DNA from: an uncultured archaeon
GTDB taxonomy: Archaea; Thermoproteota; Nitrososphaeria_A; Caldarchaeales; Calditenuaceae
Assembly (NCBI GenBank): GCA_938017985.1
Contig: CALIKS010000001.1
Location: 86,745 to 150,744 of the forward strand
DNA length: 64,000 bases
Direction of reading: 5' to 3'
The number at the start of each line of letters is the position of its first letter. The stretch's first letter is position 1. The position numbers and the translations under genes are program-made. The notes beneath the pieces are model-generated. The model saw nothing but the letters and a program-made list of their open reading frames with translations, was not told where the DNA came from and searched no databases. Positions 49,925-60,359 of this stretch are shown here, piece after piece.

Positions 49925-51019
49925 CTACCTTGGTATTTTAATGTTGATGAACGGTCCAAGTTTTATCCTTGCTTTTCTGTAATCTTCTTTTAACCAAATA
50001 GTGACTATTCTATCTTTTTCAGCGACTCTACTAGCTACATATCCTAGTGCTATTCCTTTCTTTAATGTTGGTGAAAGATTTCCACTCGTAACTGTACCTA
50101 TTTGTGTATTATCTTCAAATACTTCCATACCCCTCCTAGGAACTCCGGTTTCTTCAAGCTCAATCCCGACTAAAAATCTCTCTGGAGTGCATTGTTTCAG
50201 TTCTTCTAATGAATCTTTACCGATAAATTCATGTCCTTCAAACTGAATTGCCCATTCAAGTCGGGCCTCTATTGGCGTTATTGTTTCGTCAAAATCGACT
50301 TGGGATAGAGGGTATCCAGCCTCAAGTCTTAATATGTCTCTCGCCGCCAAGCCGCATGGAACTGCGCCAAGAGAAATTATTCTATTCCAGATCTTTCCTA
50401 CTTTTTCAGGATTATCAGATTTTATGAGTAGTTCAAATCCATCCTCTCCCGTGTAACCACTCCTTGTAACTACAATGTCAATTCCTTCATAATTTAAAAA
50501 ATATCCAGTAAACCACTTAAGGGTACTTACATCAAGATTAAGCAACTTTAATACTAATAAGGATGAGTGTGGCCCTTGTATTGCTAATAATGCAGAACTC
50601 TCTGTTATGTCGTCCAGACTTAGCGTCGAGGGGGCAAAACTTCTAATCCATTTATGTACCTTAGCATCAGTAGCTGCGTTTGTGGTTAAGACATATCCAT
50701 CATCATCTATCTTTAATACAGTCCCATCGTCAATGAGACGTGCATTCTCGTTTAACAATAAACAATACTTCATTTTTCCTACCTTAAGCCTCGAGACATC
50801 GACTGTAAGAATTTCTGAGAGATACTTAGTTGCTCCTGGGCCCTTAATTAATGTTCTCTTCATGTGACTTACATCAAATACTCCGACAGAGTTTCTTACT
50901 GCGTAGTGTTCCTCTCTTAATGATTTATAGACCAGCGGTGTACGCCATCCTTCAAACTCTGTAATTTCTTTCGCCTGCTTTTGATGAAGTGGGAATAAAA
51001 TGGGTTCTCTAATGCTCAT
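49925..51019 (-). CDS. gcvT: Glycine cleavage T protein (aminomethyltransferase)
   Basis: 'GVFDVSHMKRTLIKGPGA', 'GYTGEDGFELLI', 'RDILRLEAGYPL'. Confidence 0.95.
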   Translation of the reverse strand: MSIREPILFPLHQKQAKEITEFEGWRTPLVYKSLREEHYAVRNSVGVFDVSHMKRTLIKGPGATKYLSEILTVDVSRLKVGKMKYCLLLNENARLIDDGTVLKIDDDGYVLTTNAATDAKVHKWIRSFAPSTLSLDDITESSALLAIQGPHSSLLVLKLLNLDVSTLKWFTGYFLNYEGIDIVVTRSGYTGEDGFELLIKSDNPEKVGKIWNRIISLGAVPCGLAARDILRLEAGYPLSQVDFDETITPIEARLEWAIQFEGHEFIGKDSLEELKQCTPERFLVGIELEETGVPRRGMEVFEDNTQIGTVTSGNLSPTLKKGIALGYVASRVAEKDRIVTIWLKEDYRKARIKLGPFINIKIPR

Positions 51020-52566
51020 TACTTCTCCTCTCCTTCTTCTTTACTTTTAATCCTCTTAGTATATATTTTCCAGCTCAGTGTAATTGTGCGGGGATGGTTA
51101 GCCTTTACTTCATCCACTCGATTAACGGACATATTTGTCGGAGCCTTTTTTATATTTTCAGGAGCTGTATACGCCTCTTTGATTATCTGTCTTAAAGTCT
51201 CTGCATATCTGTCAAGTTCTCTTTTTGGCTCGGTTTCAGTCGGCTCAACCATAAACGCCTCCTCAACAATTAATGGGAAATATATCGTGGGGGCGTGGAA
51301 TCCATAGTCTAAGAGTCTTTTTGCAATGTCTATTGTAGACACACCAGTATCCTTTAACAATTTTTTAAAGCTGACTACGAATTCGTGCTTTCTAGGAAGC
51401 TCTGGATCAAATGGAACTATAACTCCTTCCATTGATTTTAATTTTGATAGTAGGTAATTAGAAGCTAGAACTGAAATCTCTGAGGCTTCCCTTAACCCTT
51501 GCCAGCCGAGTCTTAATAAATATGCGTAAGCTTTTACGCATACAAGAAAGTTCCCATGAAAAGCCTTTATGCGGCCAATTGATTTTTTATCCGGCTCTTC
51601 GAAGTAGTAGCCTCTTTCTGGAGAGAAGGCTATTAATGGCGGGGGCAAGAACTTTTCCAGTCTTTTCTTTACGCCTATAGGACCAGATCCAGGTCCTCCT
51701 CCGCCATGAGGAGTTGAGAACGTTTTATGAAGGTTTAGATGGACAATATCAAAACCCATATCTCCAGGTCTAACTATACCGGCAATCGCATTTAGATTGG
51801 CGCCATCGTAGTAAAGTAGCCCGTCGTACGAGTGAATAATCTCAACGATCTCCTTGATTCTGTTCTCAAATAGTCCTATGGTATTTGGGTTTGTTAACAT
51901 TAATCCGGCAACGTCCTCTCCCATCATTTCTTTTAATTTTTCAACATTTACCATTCCTTTATTATCAGATTGTACCTCCTCGATTTCAAATCCAGCCATT
52001 GATGCTGATGCAGGATTTGTACCGTGCGCTGAGTCTGGAACAATTATTACTTTTCTATTCTCACCCTTAACTAAATGATACTTCCTCATTATCAAGCATC
52101 CAGCAAATTCTCCATGTGCGCCAGCAGCGGGGGCAAACGAGAACCTATCCATACCTGTTACTGTACAAAGCAGCTTCTCTAATCTGTAGAGGATTTCGAG
52201 ACAGCCTTGGACGGTTGATACATCTTGTAATGGATGAATATTTATCAATTCATCCATCATTGCAACCTCTTCGTTTCCAACCGGATTATACTTCATTGTA
52301 CAACTTCCTAAAGGATAAAAACCAGTCGATACACTGTAGTTCATTTGGCTTAACCTTGTAAAATGCCGAATGACTTCTATTTCTGACACTTCGGGGAGAT
52401 TTAGATTTTCTCTTAAGAGACTTTTAGGTATGCTTTCAATTATACTCTCTCTATCGTAGCTCATCTCGTCATGCCATGTCACGGCTTTGTATTTGCTAGC
52501 ATTACTTCTCGCGATCTCGAACAATAATGGTTCTGGCCATCTTGCCTGCCTATAGTCTTCACTCAT
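51019..52566 (-). CDS. gcvPB: Glycine dehydrogenase (decarboxylating) subunit 2
   Basis: 'GSCTMKYNP', 'PDSAHGTNPASASMAGFE', 'NLHKTFSTPHGGGGPGSGPIGV'. Confidence 0.96.
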   Translation of the reverse strand: MSEDYRQARWPEPLLFEIARSNASKYKAVTWHDEMSYDRESIIESIPKSLLRENLNLPEVSEIEVIRHFTRLSQMNYSVSTGFYPLGSCTMKYNPVGNEEVAMMDELINIHPLQDVSTVQGCLEILYRLEKLLCTVTGMDRFSFAPAAGAHGEFAGCLIMRKYHLVKGENRKVIIVPDSAHGTNPASASMAGFEIEEVQSDNKGMVNVEKLKEMMGEDVAGLMLTNPNTIGLFENRIKEIVEIIHSYDGLLYYDGANLNAIAGIVRPGDMGFDIVHLNLHKTFSTPHGGGGPGSGPIGVKKRLEKFLPPPLIAFSPERGYYFEEPDKKSIGRIKAFHGNFLVCVKAYAYLLRLGWQGLREASEISVLASNYLLSKLKSMEGVIVPFDPELPRKHEFVVSFKKLLKDTGVSTIDIAKRLLDYGFHAPTIYFPLIVEEAFMVEPTETEPKRELDRYAETLRQIIKEAYTAPENIKKAPTNMSVNRVDEVKANHPRTITLSWKIYTKRIKSKEEGEEK

Positions 52567-53974
52567 GTCTTACCACTGCTTTAAGAGCAGAAATATAGTT
52601 ATTTACCGAGGCAAGGCTATGGACTTCTGTAAAACATGTAACTATAGCTTCACCGAGCTCCGGATAATCACTAGCAATGTTTAATCCCCCAATTATCCCT
52701 TTTTCTAAAAGACCCTTCAAGACCTTATCCGCAGTCATTTCTTTCACAGAATAGACAAATTCTTGATAATGAGGAAGTCCATAAAATGGAATTTTTACAA
52801 AATCAAGTTTATGGAATTTTTCAATCGCTTTGTTTGTTAAGGTAAATATATACTCAGCCAGCTCTCTTAATCCACTCCTGCCTAATAAGGCTAGATAAGT
52901 CGCTACTCCTACTGCCATTAAGGCTTGATTTGTACAAATGTTTGACGTAGCTTTCTCTCTCTTAATGTGCTGTTCCCTTGTCTGGAGAACCATAGCAAAG
53001 CATCTGCTAGTACCATTAACATCCTCTGTCATCCCTATTAATCGTCCAGGCATGTTTCTCAACATTTTAGGGTCATCCTTACATGCAAAAATTCCAAGCG
53101 ATGGTCCACCGAATGATAACGGTAGACCGAGTGACTGTCCCTCACCTACAGCAATATCTGCTCCAATCTCCCCCGGAGATTTAATGAGACCTAGGACTGT
53201 TGGTTCAACACCAGTAATAAGATATGCTCCCTTTCGATGCACAATTTCAGCTAACTCATCAAGATTCTTCATAATGAATCCGACAGCGTTGGGATATTCA
53301 ACATAAAGTGCCGCAGAATCATGTAAGTTTCTTTCTAACTCTTCAACATTAAGCTCCCCCTCAGTCGTATAGCCTATCTCTTTTATGAAGCCCCCCATTG
53401 GTTCAATGTAAGTGTTGAGGACCTCTAACCTCTCTTTGAATACATATTTTCCAATAATAATTTTCTTTCTTCCGCTAAGCCTAATAGCCATTCTTCCAGC
53501 CTCACCAAGTGCTGTTGACCAGTCATACATAGATGAGTTGACGATCTCGAGTCCGAGAAGTTCGGCCATTAAGCTTTGGTATTCAAATAGTGCTGTAAGC
53601 ATTCCCTGTGAGGCCTCAGGTTGGTAGGGCGTATATGACGTCAAGTACTCACTTCTTCTGAGAATCTCTTTAACTGCCGCAGGAACATATCTCAGATAGA
53701 TGCCTTGGCCAATGTGAAGCTGAACCCTAGGATAATACAAATTTTTAACCGCGATATTTGAAATACGTTCAAGCATTTCTTTCTCTGAAAAGGGACCTTC
53801 AAAATCTGGTTCTTTTTTAATGATAAATTCCTTTGGAATATCATTAAAGAGCTCGTCTATCGAATTGATTCCAATCGATCTCATCATTTCAGCAATTTCT
53901 TCGTCAGTATGCGGAATAAACGGATTATGTTTTATGGATTTGCTCATTTTCCAACTCAACATATTGTTTTTCAT
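52559..53974 (-). CDS. gcvPA: Glycine dehydrogenase (decarboxylating) subunit 1
   Basis: 'PHTDEEIAEMMRSIGI', 'YTPYQPEASQGMLTALFEYQSLMAELLGLEIVNSSMYD', 'CTNQALMA'. Confidence 0.96.
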   Translation of the reverse strand: MKNNMLSWKMSKSIKHNPFIPHTDEEIAEMMRSIGINSIDELFNDIPKEFIIKKEPDFEGPFSEKEMLERISNIAVKNLYYPRVQLHIGQGIYLRYVPAAVKEILRRSEYLTSYTPYQPEASQGMLTALFEYQSLMAELLGLEIVNSSMYDWSTALGEAGRMAIRLSGRKKIIIGKYVFKERLEVLNTYIEPMGGFIKEIGYTTEGELNVEELERNLHDSAALYVEYPNAVGFIMKNLDELAEIVHRKGAYLITGVEPTVLGLIKSPGEIGADIAVGEGQSLGLPLSFGGPSLGIFACKDDPKMLRNMPGRLIGMTEDVNGTSRCFAMVLQTREQHIKREKATSNICTNQALMAVGVATYLALLGRSGLRELAEYIFTLTNKAIEKFHKLDFVKIPFYGLPHYQEFVYSVKEMTADKVLKGLLEKGIIGGLNIASDYPELGEAIVTCFTEVHSLASVNNYISALKAVVRHE

Positions 53975-54061
53975 CTTATTAAAGTATTTCGATTATACTA
54001 ACAATAAATTAGACGAAGAAGTTATTTTGTAGAATGTCATTAGTTACCGCGAGATTAATAG

Positions 54062-54754
54062 ATGAGACTCAAACCTCCAATAATAATCCTAAACTTTAAA
54101 ACCCATAAAGAATCGACAGGACAACAAGCTGAAAGGTTGGCAATGATTGCTGAAGACGTCAGTAAAGACACTGGAGTTACAGTGGCAATAGCTGCTCAGC
54201 CGACAGATATTTTTAGATTATCAAATAAAGTAAAAATACCGATTTTGGCACAGCACGTCGATGCAGAGGAACCCGGCAATCACACTGGGCATATAACGGT
54301 TCATGCGATAAAAGAAGCAGGAGGCGTTGGTACACTATTAAACCATTCTGAAAAAAAGTTACTCCTCAATGATATTTCGAAAATCATAAGTATGCTTAAG
54401 GCAGAGGGCATGCTATCTGTTCTATGCACAGATACTCCGTCGACGTCTATTTCCGGGGCAATTTTTAAGCCGGATTTTTTAGCAGTGGAGGCACCAGAAT
54501 TAATAGGTACTGGAATTAGTGTATCAAAGGCTAAGCCAGAAATAATAACTAAAACTATAGAGTTAATAAGGAAATTGTCAGTCAATGTTCCGGTTTTATG
54601 CGGCGCTGGAATTACTGACGAGACAGATGTTAGTAAAGCGATTAAATTAGGGGTAGATGGAGTATTACTTACCACTGCATTTGTTAAGGCGAATGACCCA
54701 TATAATGTTTTGTTATCAATGTGTCACGCTGCTCTAGAACATTACAAAAAATAG
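54062..54754 (+). CDS. tpiA: Triosephosphate isomerase (archaeal)
   Basis: 'IILNFKTH', 'LNHSEKKLLL', 'VLCGAGITDETDVSKAIKLGVDGVLLTTAFVKA'. Confidence 0.94.
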   Translation: MRLKPPIIILNFKTHKESTGQQAERLAMIAEDVSKDTGVTVAIAAQPTDIFRLSNKVKIPILAQHVDAEEPGNHTGHITVHAIKEAGGVGTLLNHSEKKLLLNDISKIISMLKAEGMLSVLCTDTPSTSISGAIFKPDFLAVEAPELIGTGISVSKAKPEIITKTIELIRKLSVNVPVLCGAGITDETDVSKAIKLGVDGVLLTTAFVKANDPYNVLLSMCHAALEHYKK

Positions 54755-54998
54755 AATTTTATGTTTTTCGACAATAACCGCCTCCTCAAAACATGAATAA
54801 AGTAAGAATCATCAAATATAAGAGAAAATACTATTGACCAATTTAATTATTTCAATAGTTTTCCCCTGAAACGTATTATTAACAAAATAACCAGATAAAT
54901 CTCTTTTATAAGAGAGAGATACTGGAAATTTTTAGTCTATCTTGTATTTTTTTCTAAAAATTATTTTTATTTTTATAAATTTGTTCAAACAAATAATA

Positions 54999-55012
54999 AT
55001 ATATTTATATAG
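54999..55012 (+). promoter_or_regulatory. TATA-box-like promoter element for glnA
   Basis: AATATATTTATATAGACC ~35-45 nt before ATG 55047; nearly identical to the EF-1alpha element. Confidence 0.55.
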
Positions 55013-55046
55013 ACCCCGTAGTACTGGAGTCTAGGTCAAATACAAA

Positions 55047-56459
55047 ATGAAAGCCGAGACTGAAAAAATCATACAAATCATCAAGTCATATGACGCAAAA
55101 TTTCTAGATTTGCAGTTTACTGATCTTCTTGGAAAACTCCAACACGTAACAATAATGTTGAATAAGTTAGATGAAAGTTTCTTAGAGTCAGGTTTTCCTA
55201 AGCTAGACGGCTCATCTATTAGAGGATTTGTAGAGATCCATGAGTCTGACATGGTTCTAATGCCTGACTATACTACAATTGCTCTTGACCCGTTTAGCGA
55301 GACAAAGACAATTCGTGTTTTATGTGACGTATATATGGGTTATGGTAAAGGACGTTTCTCAAAAGACCCTAGATGGATAGCTCAAAAAGCAGAAAAACAT
55401 CTTGAAGAATTAGGTATTGACATTTCATATTGGGGTCCAGAACTCGAATTTTTCGTCTTCAATAAGGCCAGATGGGACGTCTCTGTACCTTACAGGGGCA
55501 TGTCCTACGAGATTGACTCAAACGAAGCGGCTTGGAACTCAGGCTCATATCCAATAAGATTCAAGGAGGGCTATTATCCGGCCATGCCGCAAGATACATT
55601 AATGGATTTTAGAAATGAATGTTCATTAATACTTAAGGAAAGTTTTAGAATCGATATTGACGCACATCATCACGAAGTAGCCACTGCTGGGCAATGTGAA
55701 ATAGACATGGAATATGACACTCTTACCAAAATGGCGGATAATGTTCAGACATGCAAATACGTTGTTAAGAATGTTGCTAGAAAGCATGGATTGACGGCTA
55801 CATTTATGCCGAAGCCAATCTATAAGGATAATGCCTCAGGCATGCATGTCCATTCAAGTCTATGGTCGGGTGGCGAAAACTTATTTTACGATCCTGAGGA
55901 TAAGTATGCTGAGTTAAGTCAAATAGGCAGATATTTTGTCGGTGGATTGATCGAACATAGTCGAGCATTAGCTGCAATCGTATGTCCTACAACTAATTCT
56001 TACAAAAGACTTACTCCTGGCTATGAGGCGCCTGTTTATATCGCATGGAGCAAATCCAATAGGTCTGCAAATATAAGAATACCTGTATATCAAATCGGTA
56101 ATCCTCGTTCAAAACGTGTAGAGTTCAGAACACCGGATCCTTCATGTAATCCTTACTTAGCATTTGCAGCGATACTTATGGCTGGGTTAGATGGAATGAA
56201 AAAGAAAATTGATCCAGGCGAACCGATCGATATGAACATCTATCACTTAACTACAGAAGATAAACGTAAATATGGGATAAAACAGTTACCCAACAATTTA
56301 CTTGAGGCTGTTCAAGAATTAGAATGTGATAATGAGTTCTTAAGGCCAGTTTTTACTGCCGACTTAATAGAATCCATTATTTCTATTGAGAAAAATATGT
56401 ATTATGAATTGTGTAGTATGCCACATCCCTATGAATTTTATCTCTACTTTGATGTATGA
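55047..56459 (+). CDS. glnA: Glutamine synthetase
   Basis: 'LDGSSIRGFVEIHESDM', 'SGMHVHSSLWSGGENLFYD', 'VEFRTPDPSCNPYLAFAAILMAGLDG'. Confidence 0.97.
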   Translation: MKAETEKIIQIIKSYDAKFLDLQFTDLLGKLQHVTIMLNKLDESFLESGFPKLDGSSIRGFVEIHESDMVLMPDYTTIALDPFSETKTIRVLCDVYMGYGKGRFSKDPRWIAQKAEKHLEELGIDISYWGPELEFFVFNKARWDVSVPYRGMSYEIDSNEAAWNSGSYPIRFKEGYYPAMPQDTLMDFRNECSLILKESFRIDIDAHHHEVATAGQCEIDMEYDTLTKMADNVQTCKYVVKNVARKHGLTATFMPKPIYKDNASGMHVHSSLWSGGENLFYDPEDKYAELSQIGRYFVGGLIEHSRALAAIVCPTTNSYKRLTPGYEAPVYIAWSKSNRSANIRIPVYQIGNPRSKRVEFRTPDPSCNPYLAFAAILMAGLDGMKKKIDPGEPIDMNIYHLTTEDKRKYGIKQLPNNLLEAVQELECDNEFLRPVFTADLIESIISIEKNMYYELCSMPHPYEFYLYFDV

Positions 56460-56497
56460 ATACATAACATTAAAATTGCGAATATCCTTTTCTATTC

Positions 56498-57430
56498 TTA
56501 ATGTAATAGTGTTTCTCCTAAAAAACCAGTGACTATAAGACTTATTGCCTCTTCTTCTGTAAGACCCCTACTTCTCAGATAGTTTATTTCATCTTCCGAT
56601 ATTTTTCCAATTGAGGCTTCATGTGTGAGTGTTGCTTCTTTATTCTTAGTAAAGATTTCTGGTATTGAACTTATGATTGAATTATTTGATAATAGTAGTC
56701 CCATGCATTCAATATGGCCTATACCCGCACCATTTGCAACTATTTTACTATGAGAAGTTATCTTGGCATTTCTATCTGAAATCATTCTTAATTTTATAAT
56801 TCCGTTTGAATTATCACCGTTTAGGAATAATGATTCATATAATTCTGCCTCCTCATCCTTAGCTAATATTGATACCTCAAAATTTGCAGAAGAATTTTTT
56901 TCTAGAAAAGCGGTGCTGCTGACACTTAATTTTTTAAGGGGACTGATACACTTGTAGAAGCTGAGCATGGATGCTCCCTTTTCTAACATTACTTCTGTGA
57001 CAGTCTTTACCTCATCTGAGACGCCCCACTTATGGAAGTGTCTAAGTTTAAGTGAAGAATTTTCTTTAAGAATGATCTTTGTATAACCTTCATGTACACC
57101 GCATAAAACTGGTTTCGCTGCATTACATATGCTATAAATTTCGACGTTAATGCCGGGATCAACAATTATGAGATTATTAATATTTTGATGAATATTTGGT
57201 GAGGAGATAGTTATACATGTACTTAATGGGTGACTTATTTGTTGTCTTACCCATATAAAGTATCCTTCACTCGGTCTTTTGTCAAGATATTTTTTTGCCT
57301 CTTCAAACTCTTCATAGGCCTCAGCACTAGGCCTAAGGATAACGCCCTCTTCTGAAAGTAATTTTTTAATTACGTGATTAATTTGTAAGTAATTCGCGCT
57401 CTTCGCATTCCTTACACTTTTCATAACCAC
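56498..57430 (-). CDS. SufB/SufD-family Fe-S assembly scaffold, short form
   Basis: 'ITKNKEATLTHEASIGKISEDEINYLRSRGLTEEEAISLIVTGFLGE' SufBD C-terminal signature. Confidence 0.85.
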   Translation of the reverse strand: MVMKSVRNAKSANYLQINHVIKKLLSEEGVILRPSAEAYEEFEEAKKYLDKRPSEGYFIWVRQQISHPLSTCITISSPNIHQNINNLIIVDPGINVEIYSICNAAKPVLCGVHEGYTKIILKENSSLKLRHFHKWGVSDEVKTVTEVMLEKGASMLSFYKCISPLKKLSVSSTAFLEKNSSANFEVSILAKDEEAELYESLFLNGDNSNGIIKLRMISDRNAKITSHSKIVANGAGIGHIECMGLLLSNNSIISSIPEIFTKNKEATLTHEASIGKISEDEINYLRSRGLTEEEAISLIVTGFLGETLLH

Positions 57431-58103
57431 ACCTCAGAATTGTTTCCCAAGGTTTTCTCCAATCTTTTGAAGAACAAATAATTTCTCCCTCTAGCATTAC
57501 GTGTGCTACGTCTGGGTCAAGAAATTGAAGTATGTCTCCGCGATGTGTAATTGCTAGGATAGATACTCCATTATTGATTAATTTATCTTGAATAATCTTT
57601 ACTATTTTAGTTAGATTTATAACGTCTAATCCAGAATCTATTTCGTCAAGAATAACAAATGTTGGTTTTAGTGATATAATTTGAATTATCTCTGATAGTT
57701 TTTTCTCACCGCCCGAAAATCCAACGTTAATTTCCCTTTCTAACAGATTAGAAATTAGTGAAAATTCTTTCATATTAAAAATTGATTTTTCTTTTGCAAT
57801 TCTTTTTAATAAAAGAGAAAGCTTAACGTTTTTTATTGCTGGAGGAGATTGAAAGGCCATTGCTATACCTAACTTCACTCTTTCCTCTATTGACAGATTA
57901 GTAATATTAATGTCTCTGAACCATATTTCTCCTTCTGAAACTTTGTATTTTTGGAACCCCATTATCGTATATGCCAATGTCGATTTGCCAGAAGCATTCG
58001 GTCCCAATAAAGCATGTATCTCACCATCCTTAATGTTCATATTAACTTTTTTCAGAATAAACTTTTCATCTACTTTAACAGATAAATTCTTTATCTTAAG
58101 CAT
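57378..58103 (-). CDS. sufC: SufC Fe-S assembly ATPase
   Basis: 'LLGPNASGKSTLAYTIMGFQKYKVSEGEIWF', 'NVGFSGGEKKLSEIIQIISLKPTFVILDEIDSGLD'. Confidence 0.93.
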   Translation of the reverse strand: MLKIKNLSVKVDEKFILKKVNMNIKDGEIHALLGPNASGKSTLAYTIMGFQKYKVSEGEIWFRDINITNLSIEERVKLGIAMAFQSPPAIKNVKLSLLLKRIAKEKSIFNMKEFSLISNLLEREINVGFSGGEKKLSEIIQIISLKPTFVILDEIDSGLDVINLTKIVKIIQDKLINNGVSILAITHRGDILQFLDPDVAHVMLEGEIICSSKDWRKPWETILRCGYEKCKECEERELLTN

Positions 58104-58181
58104 TTCGGAGCCTACGTTATTTAGTATTAGATGGTATTAAATATATTTATAACGACTATCATTAAATAGTGATAGACAATT

Positions 58182-58814
58182 TTATTCCTCTTCTTCTGCT
58201 ACAGCCTGTGTGGTAAATTGATCTATGGTTATTTTTTCGAGTAATTCTGGTGTAGCTAATCCCTTTTCGATTAATACTCTCCTAGCGAGATACCAGAATG
58301 CAAAAGGAAGCGAGGTTCTTCCTCTATTGTTCATGGGAATTATTAGGTCTATGTTGCTGCATACATTATCTGTACTGCACATTGCTATTACTGGTTTTCT
58401 AGCTATGCTCGCCTCAGTAACGGCTTGTATGTCGTACCTTGGGTCTGAAACTACTATTAAATCGGGTTCGAGGTAATACTTTAATGTTCTATTTGTGAAT
58501 ATTCCTGCAGGAATTTTTCCCGCTATTGGAATTGTGCCAGTGACCTCGCAGAATTTTTGAACCGCTTTGATTCCATAGATATGTGTCGAGACGACAACTA
58601 CTTTATTCAAATCATTCATAGCAATCATTCTTGCGGCTAAGTTAAGTCTGTCAAGAATTTTCTTTACGTCGATGAGATATACACCATCTGCTCTTAACTT
58701 ATAAATAAACCTCTCCATGTGTTTTACTTTTATTTTAGCCCCAAGATGAACACCACACTTTACCAAAAGTTCTTGTAGCTCCACCTCAGGACTAATATAG
58801 GTACTGTCGCTCAA
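58182..58814 (-). CDS. rps2: 30S ribosomal protein S2
   Basis: 'CGVHLGAKIKVKHMERFIYKLRADGVYLIDVKKI', 'DPRYDIQAVTEAS', 'IPMNNRGRTSL'. Confidence 0.96.
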   Translation of the reverse strand: MSDSTYISPEVELQELLVKCGVHLGAKIKVKHMERFIYKLRADGVYLIDVKKILDRLNLAARMIAMNDLNKVVVVSTHIYGIKAVQKFCEVTGTIPIAGKIPAGIFTNRTLKYYLEPDLIVVSDPRYDIQAVTEASIARKPVIAMCSTDNVCSNIDLIIPMNNRGRTSLPFAFWYLARRVLIEKGLATPELLEKITIDQFTTQAVAEEEE

Positions 58815-60061
58815 CCAGCATTCAACCTCTGAATTTCTCTTACCTCCTCATTCATTCTTATCAATTCATTGGCTTTTGATATCCTTTCTCCTCCTATTAT
58901 TCCTGCCTTAATAACTTTACATCCGAAGCCCACCGCTATATGAGGTAAATAATGATCCGTTGTCTCGCCAGACCTGTGTGAAGCAATTAATAATAGATTA
59001 TATTTTTTACCAGTTTTTACAGCTTCCCATGTGAGTGTTAATGTACCTACTTGGTTTGGCTTTATTATCGCTGCCTTTATTGCCTCCATCGATGCAGCCT
59101 TGGCTATTAGTTCAGATCTAGTCACTACTAAATCATCACCACATATATAGGTCTTCGGTAGTGCTTTTGAAAGTTTTCTAAACGATTCGTAATCATCTTC
59201 TTTGAACGGGTCTTCTATGTAGATTATCTCATATTTATTGGCTAGTTCTTCTAAATATTGAAGATATTCTTCTGTGTCGAGATATAGTCCGACACTAGCC
59301 AATTCATACCTCTCACTGCGTGTATTGTAAATATTGGTTCCAGCAACATCTATACCCACACCCATTTTGACGCCCAACTCATCTTCAACCATCTTTGCAG
59401 CCTTGTAAACAATTTCTAGAGCCGCCTCAACATTGATTGGTGGTGCATATGCTCCTTCATCACCTCTGCCCAATGGATAGTTAGTAATTTTTTCTTCTAA
59501 AAATTTGCCGACCAATTTATGAACCTTTATGTTTGCTGCGATTGCGTCCGAAATTGTTTTTGGATTTTTAGGAATGACGAGAATTTCTTGAATCTCAGGA
59601 GCTCCGGGACCTGCGTGTTTACCCCCACCTATCACGTTTCCCAGAGGTAAGGGCAGGATAGGTTGAGTGTGGGTCATAGAGGCTAAATAATCATATAAGG
59701 GTCTTCCTTCGGCCTTTGAAATTGCAATTGACGTTGCAACAGAAATCGCAAGAGCAGTATTTCCACCTATCTGAGAGAAGTTCCAAGTTCCATCTAAATC
59801 GATAAGCAGGTTATCGACTGTTTCATAACTATCGATGTCAATTCCCTTCATTTTTGGTATTATTTCTTTCTGGAGCAGTATTAGAGCTGTTTCTGGACTA
59901 CTGTTGGGAAAAGGCTCAGCTTCTCTCGCGCCTCTACTTTTTCCTGAGGGGGCCGCTGCTTGACCAACATAACCATCAACGTCTACAATAATTTCAATAG
60001 TCTTATCTCCTCTACTATCGTAGATTAATCTTCCCTTAATTTCTTTAATTTTATGCGCCAT
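58811..60061 (-). CDS. eno: Enolase
   Basis: 'DSRGDKTIEIIV', 'PSGKSRGAREAEPF', 'IIKPNQVGTLTLTWEAVK', 'SHRSGETTDHYLPHIAVG'. Confidence 0.97.
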   Translation of the reverse strand: MAHKIKEIKGRLIYDSRGDKTIEIIVDVDGYVGQAAAPSGKSRGAREAEPFPNSSPETALILLQKEIIPKMKGIDIDSYETVDNLLIDLDGTWNFSQIGGNTALAISVATSIAISKAEGRPLYDYLASMTHTQPILPLPLGNVIGGGKHAGPGAPEIQEILVIPKNPKTISDAIAANIKVHKLVGKFLEEKITNYPLGRGDEGAYAPPINVEAALEIVYKAAKMVEDELGVKMGVGIDVAGTNIYNTRSERYELASVGLYLDTEEYLQYLEELANKYEIIYIEDPFKEDDYESFRKLSKALPKTYICGDDLVVTRSELIAKAASMEAIKAAIIKPNQVGTLTLTWEAVKTGKKYNLLLIASHRSGETTDHYLPHIAVGFGCKVIKAGIIGGERISKANELIRMNEEVREIQRLNAG

Positions 60062-60064
60062 TTC

Positions 60065-60277
60065 TCATCTACTCTTTCCAAACCAAGAATCGAATTGAAC
60101 AATCTCTTCAAAATATTCAACATGGGACAAAAACATTCTTCTACAACAATACCTCGTTATTCCAAGACGGTCTAAGACTTTGCCAGGATCTTCACCTGCC
60201 TCGATCCCTTCTACGAATCTCTCCCACTTATCTGCAATCGGAGCACCGCATGAAAAGCATCTGATTGGAAACATCAT
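60065..60277 (-). CDS. rpoN: DNA-directed RNA polymerase subunit N
   Basis: 'FPIRCFSCGAPIADKWE', 'LDRLGITRYCCRRMFLSHVEYFE'; start near MMFPIRC. Confidence 0.95.
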   Translation of the reverse strand: MMFPIRCFSCGAPIADKWERFVEGIEAGEDPGKVLDRLGITRYCCRRMFLSHVEYFEEIVQFDSWFGKSR

Positions 60278-60359
60278 GCCTGACAACATAGGCGAATAGA
60301 AATTTAAATACCCTTTCTTTCAAAGATTATTCATAAAAACTGCCCAAAATTCTTCAGGC

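Noticed and set aside
54899-54918. TCTCTTTTATAAGAGA short palindrome upstream of glnA
   Set aside because: Only 6-bp arms in an AT-rich region; could occur by chance, not enough to call an operator.
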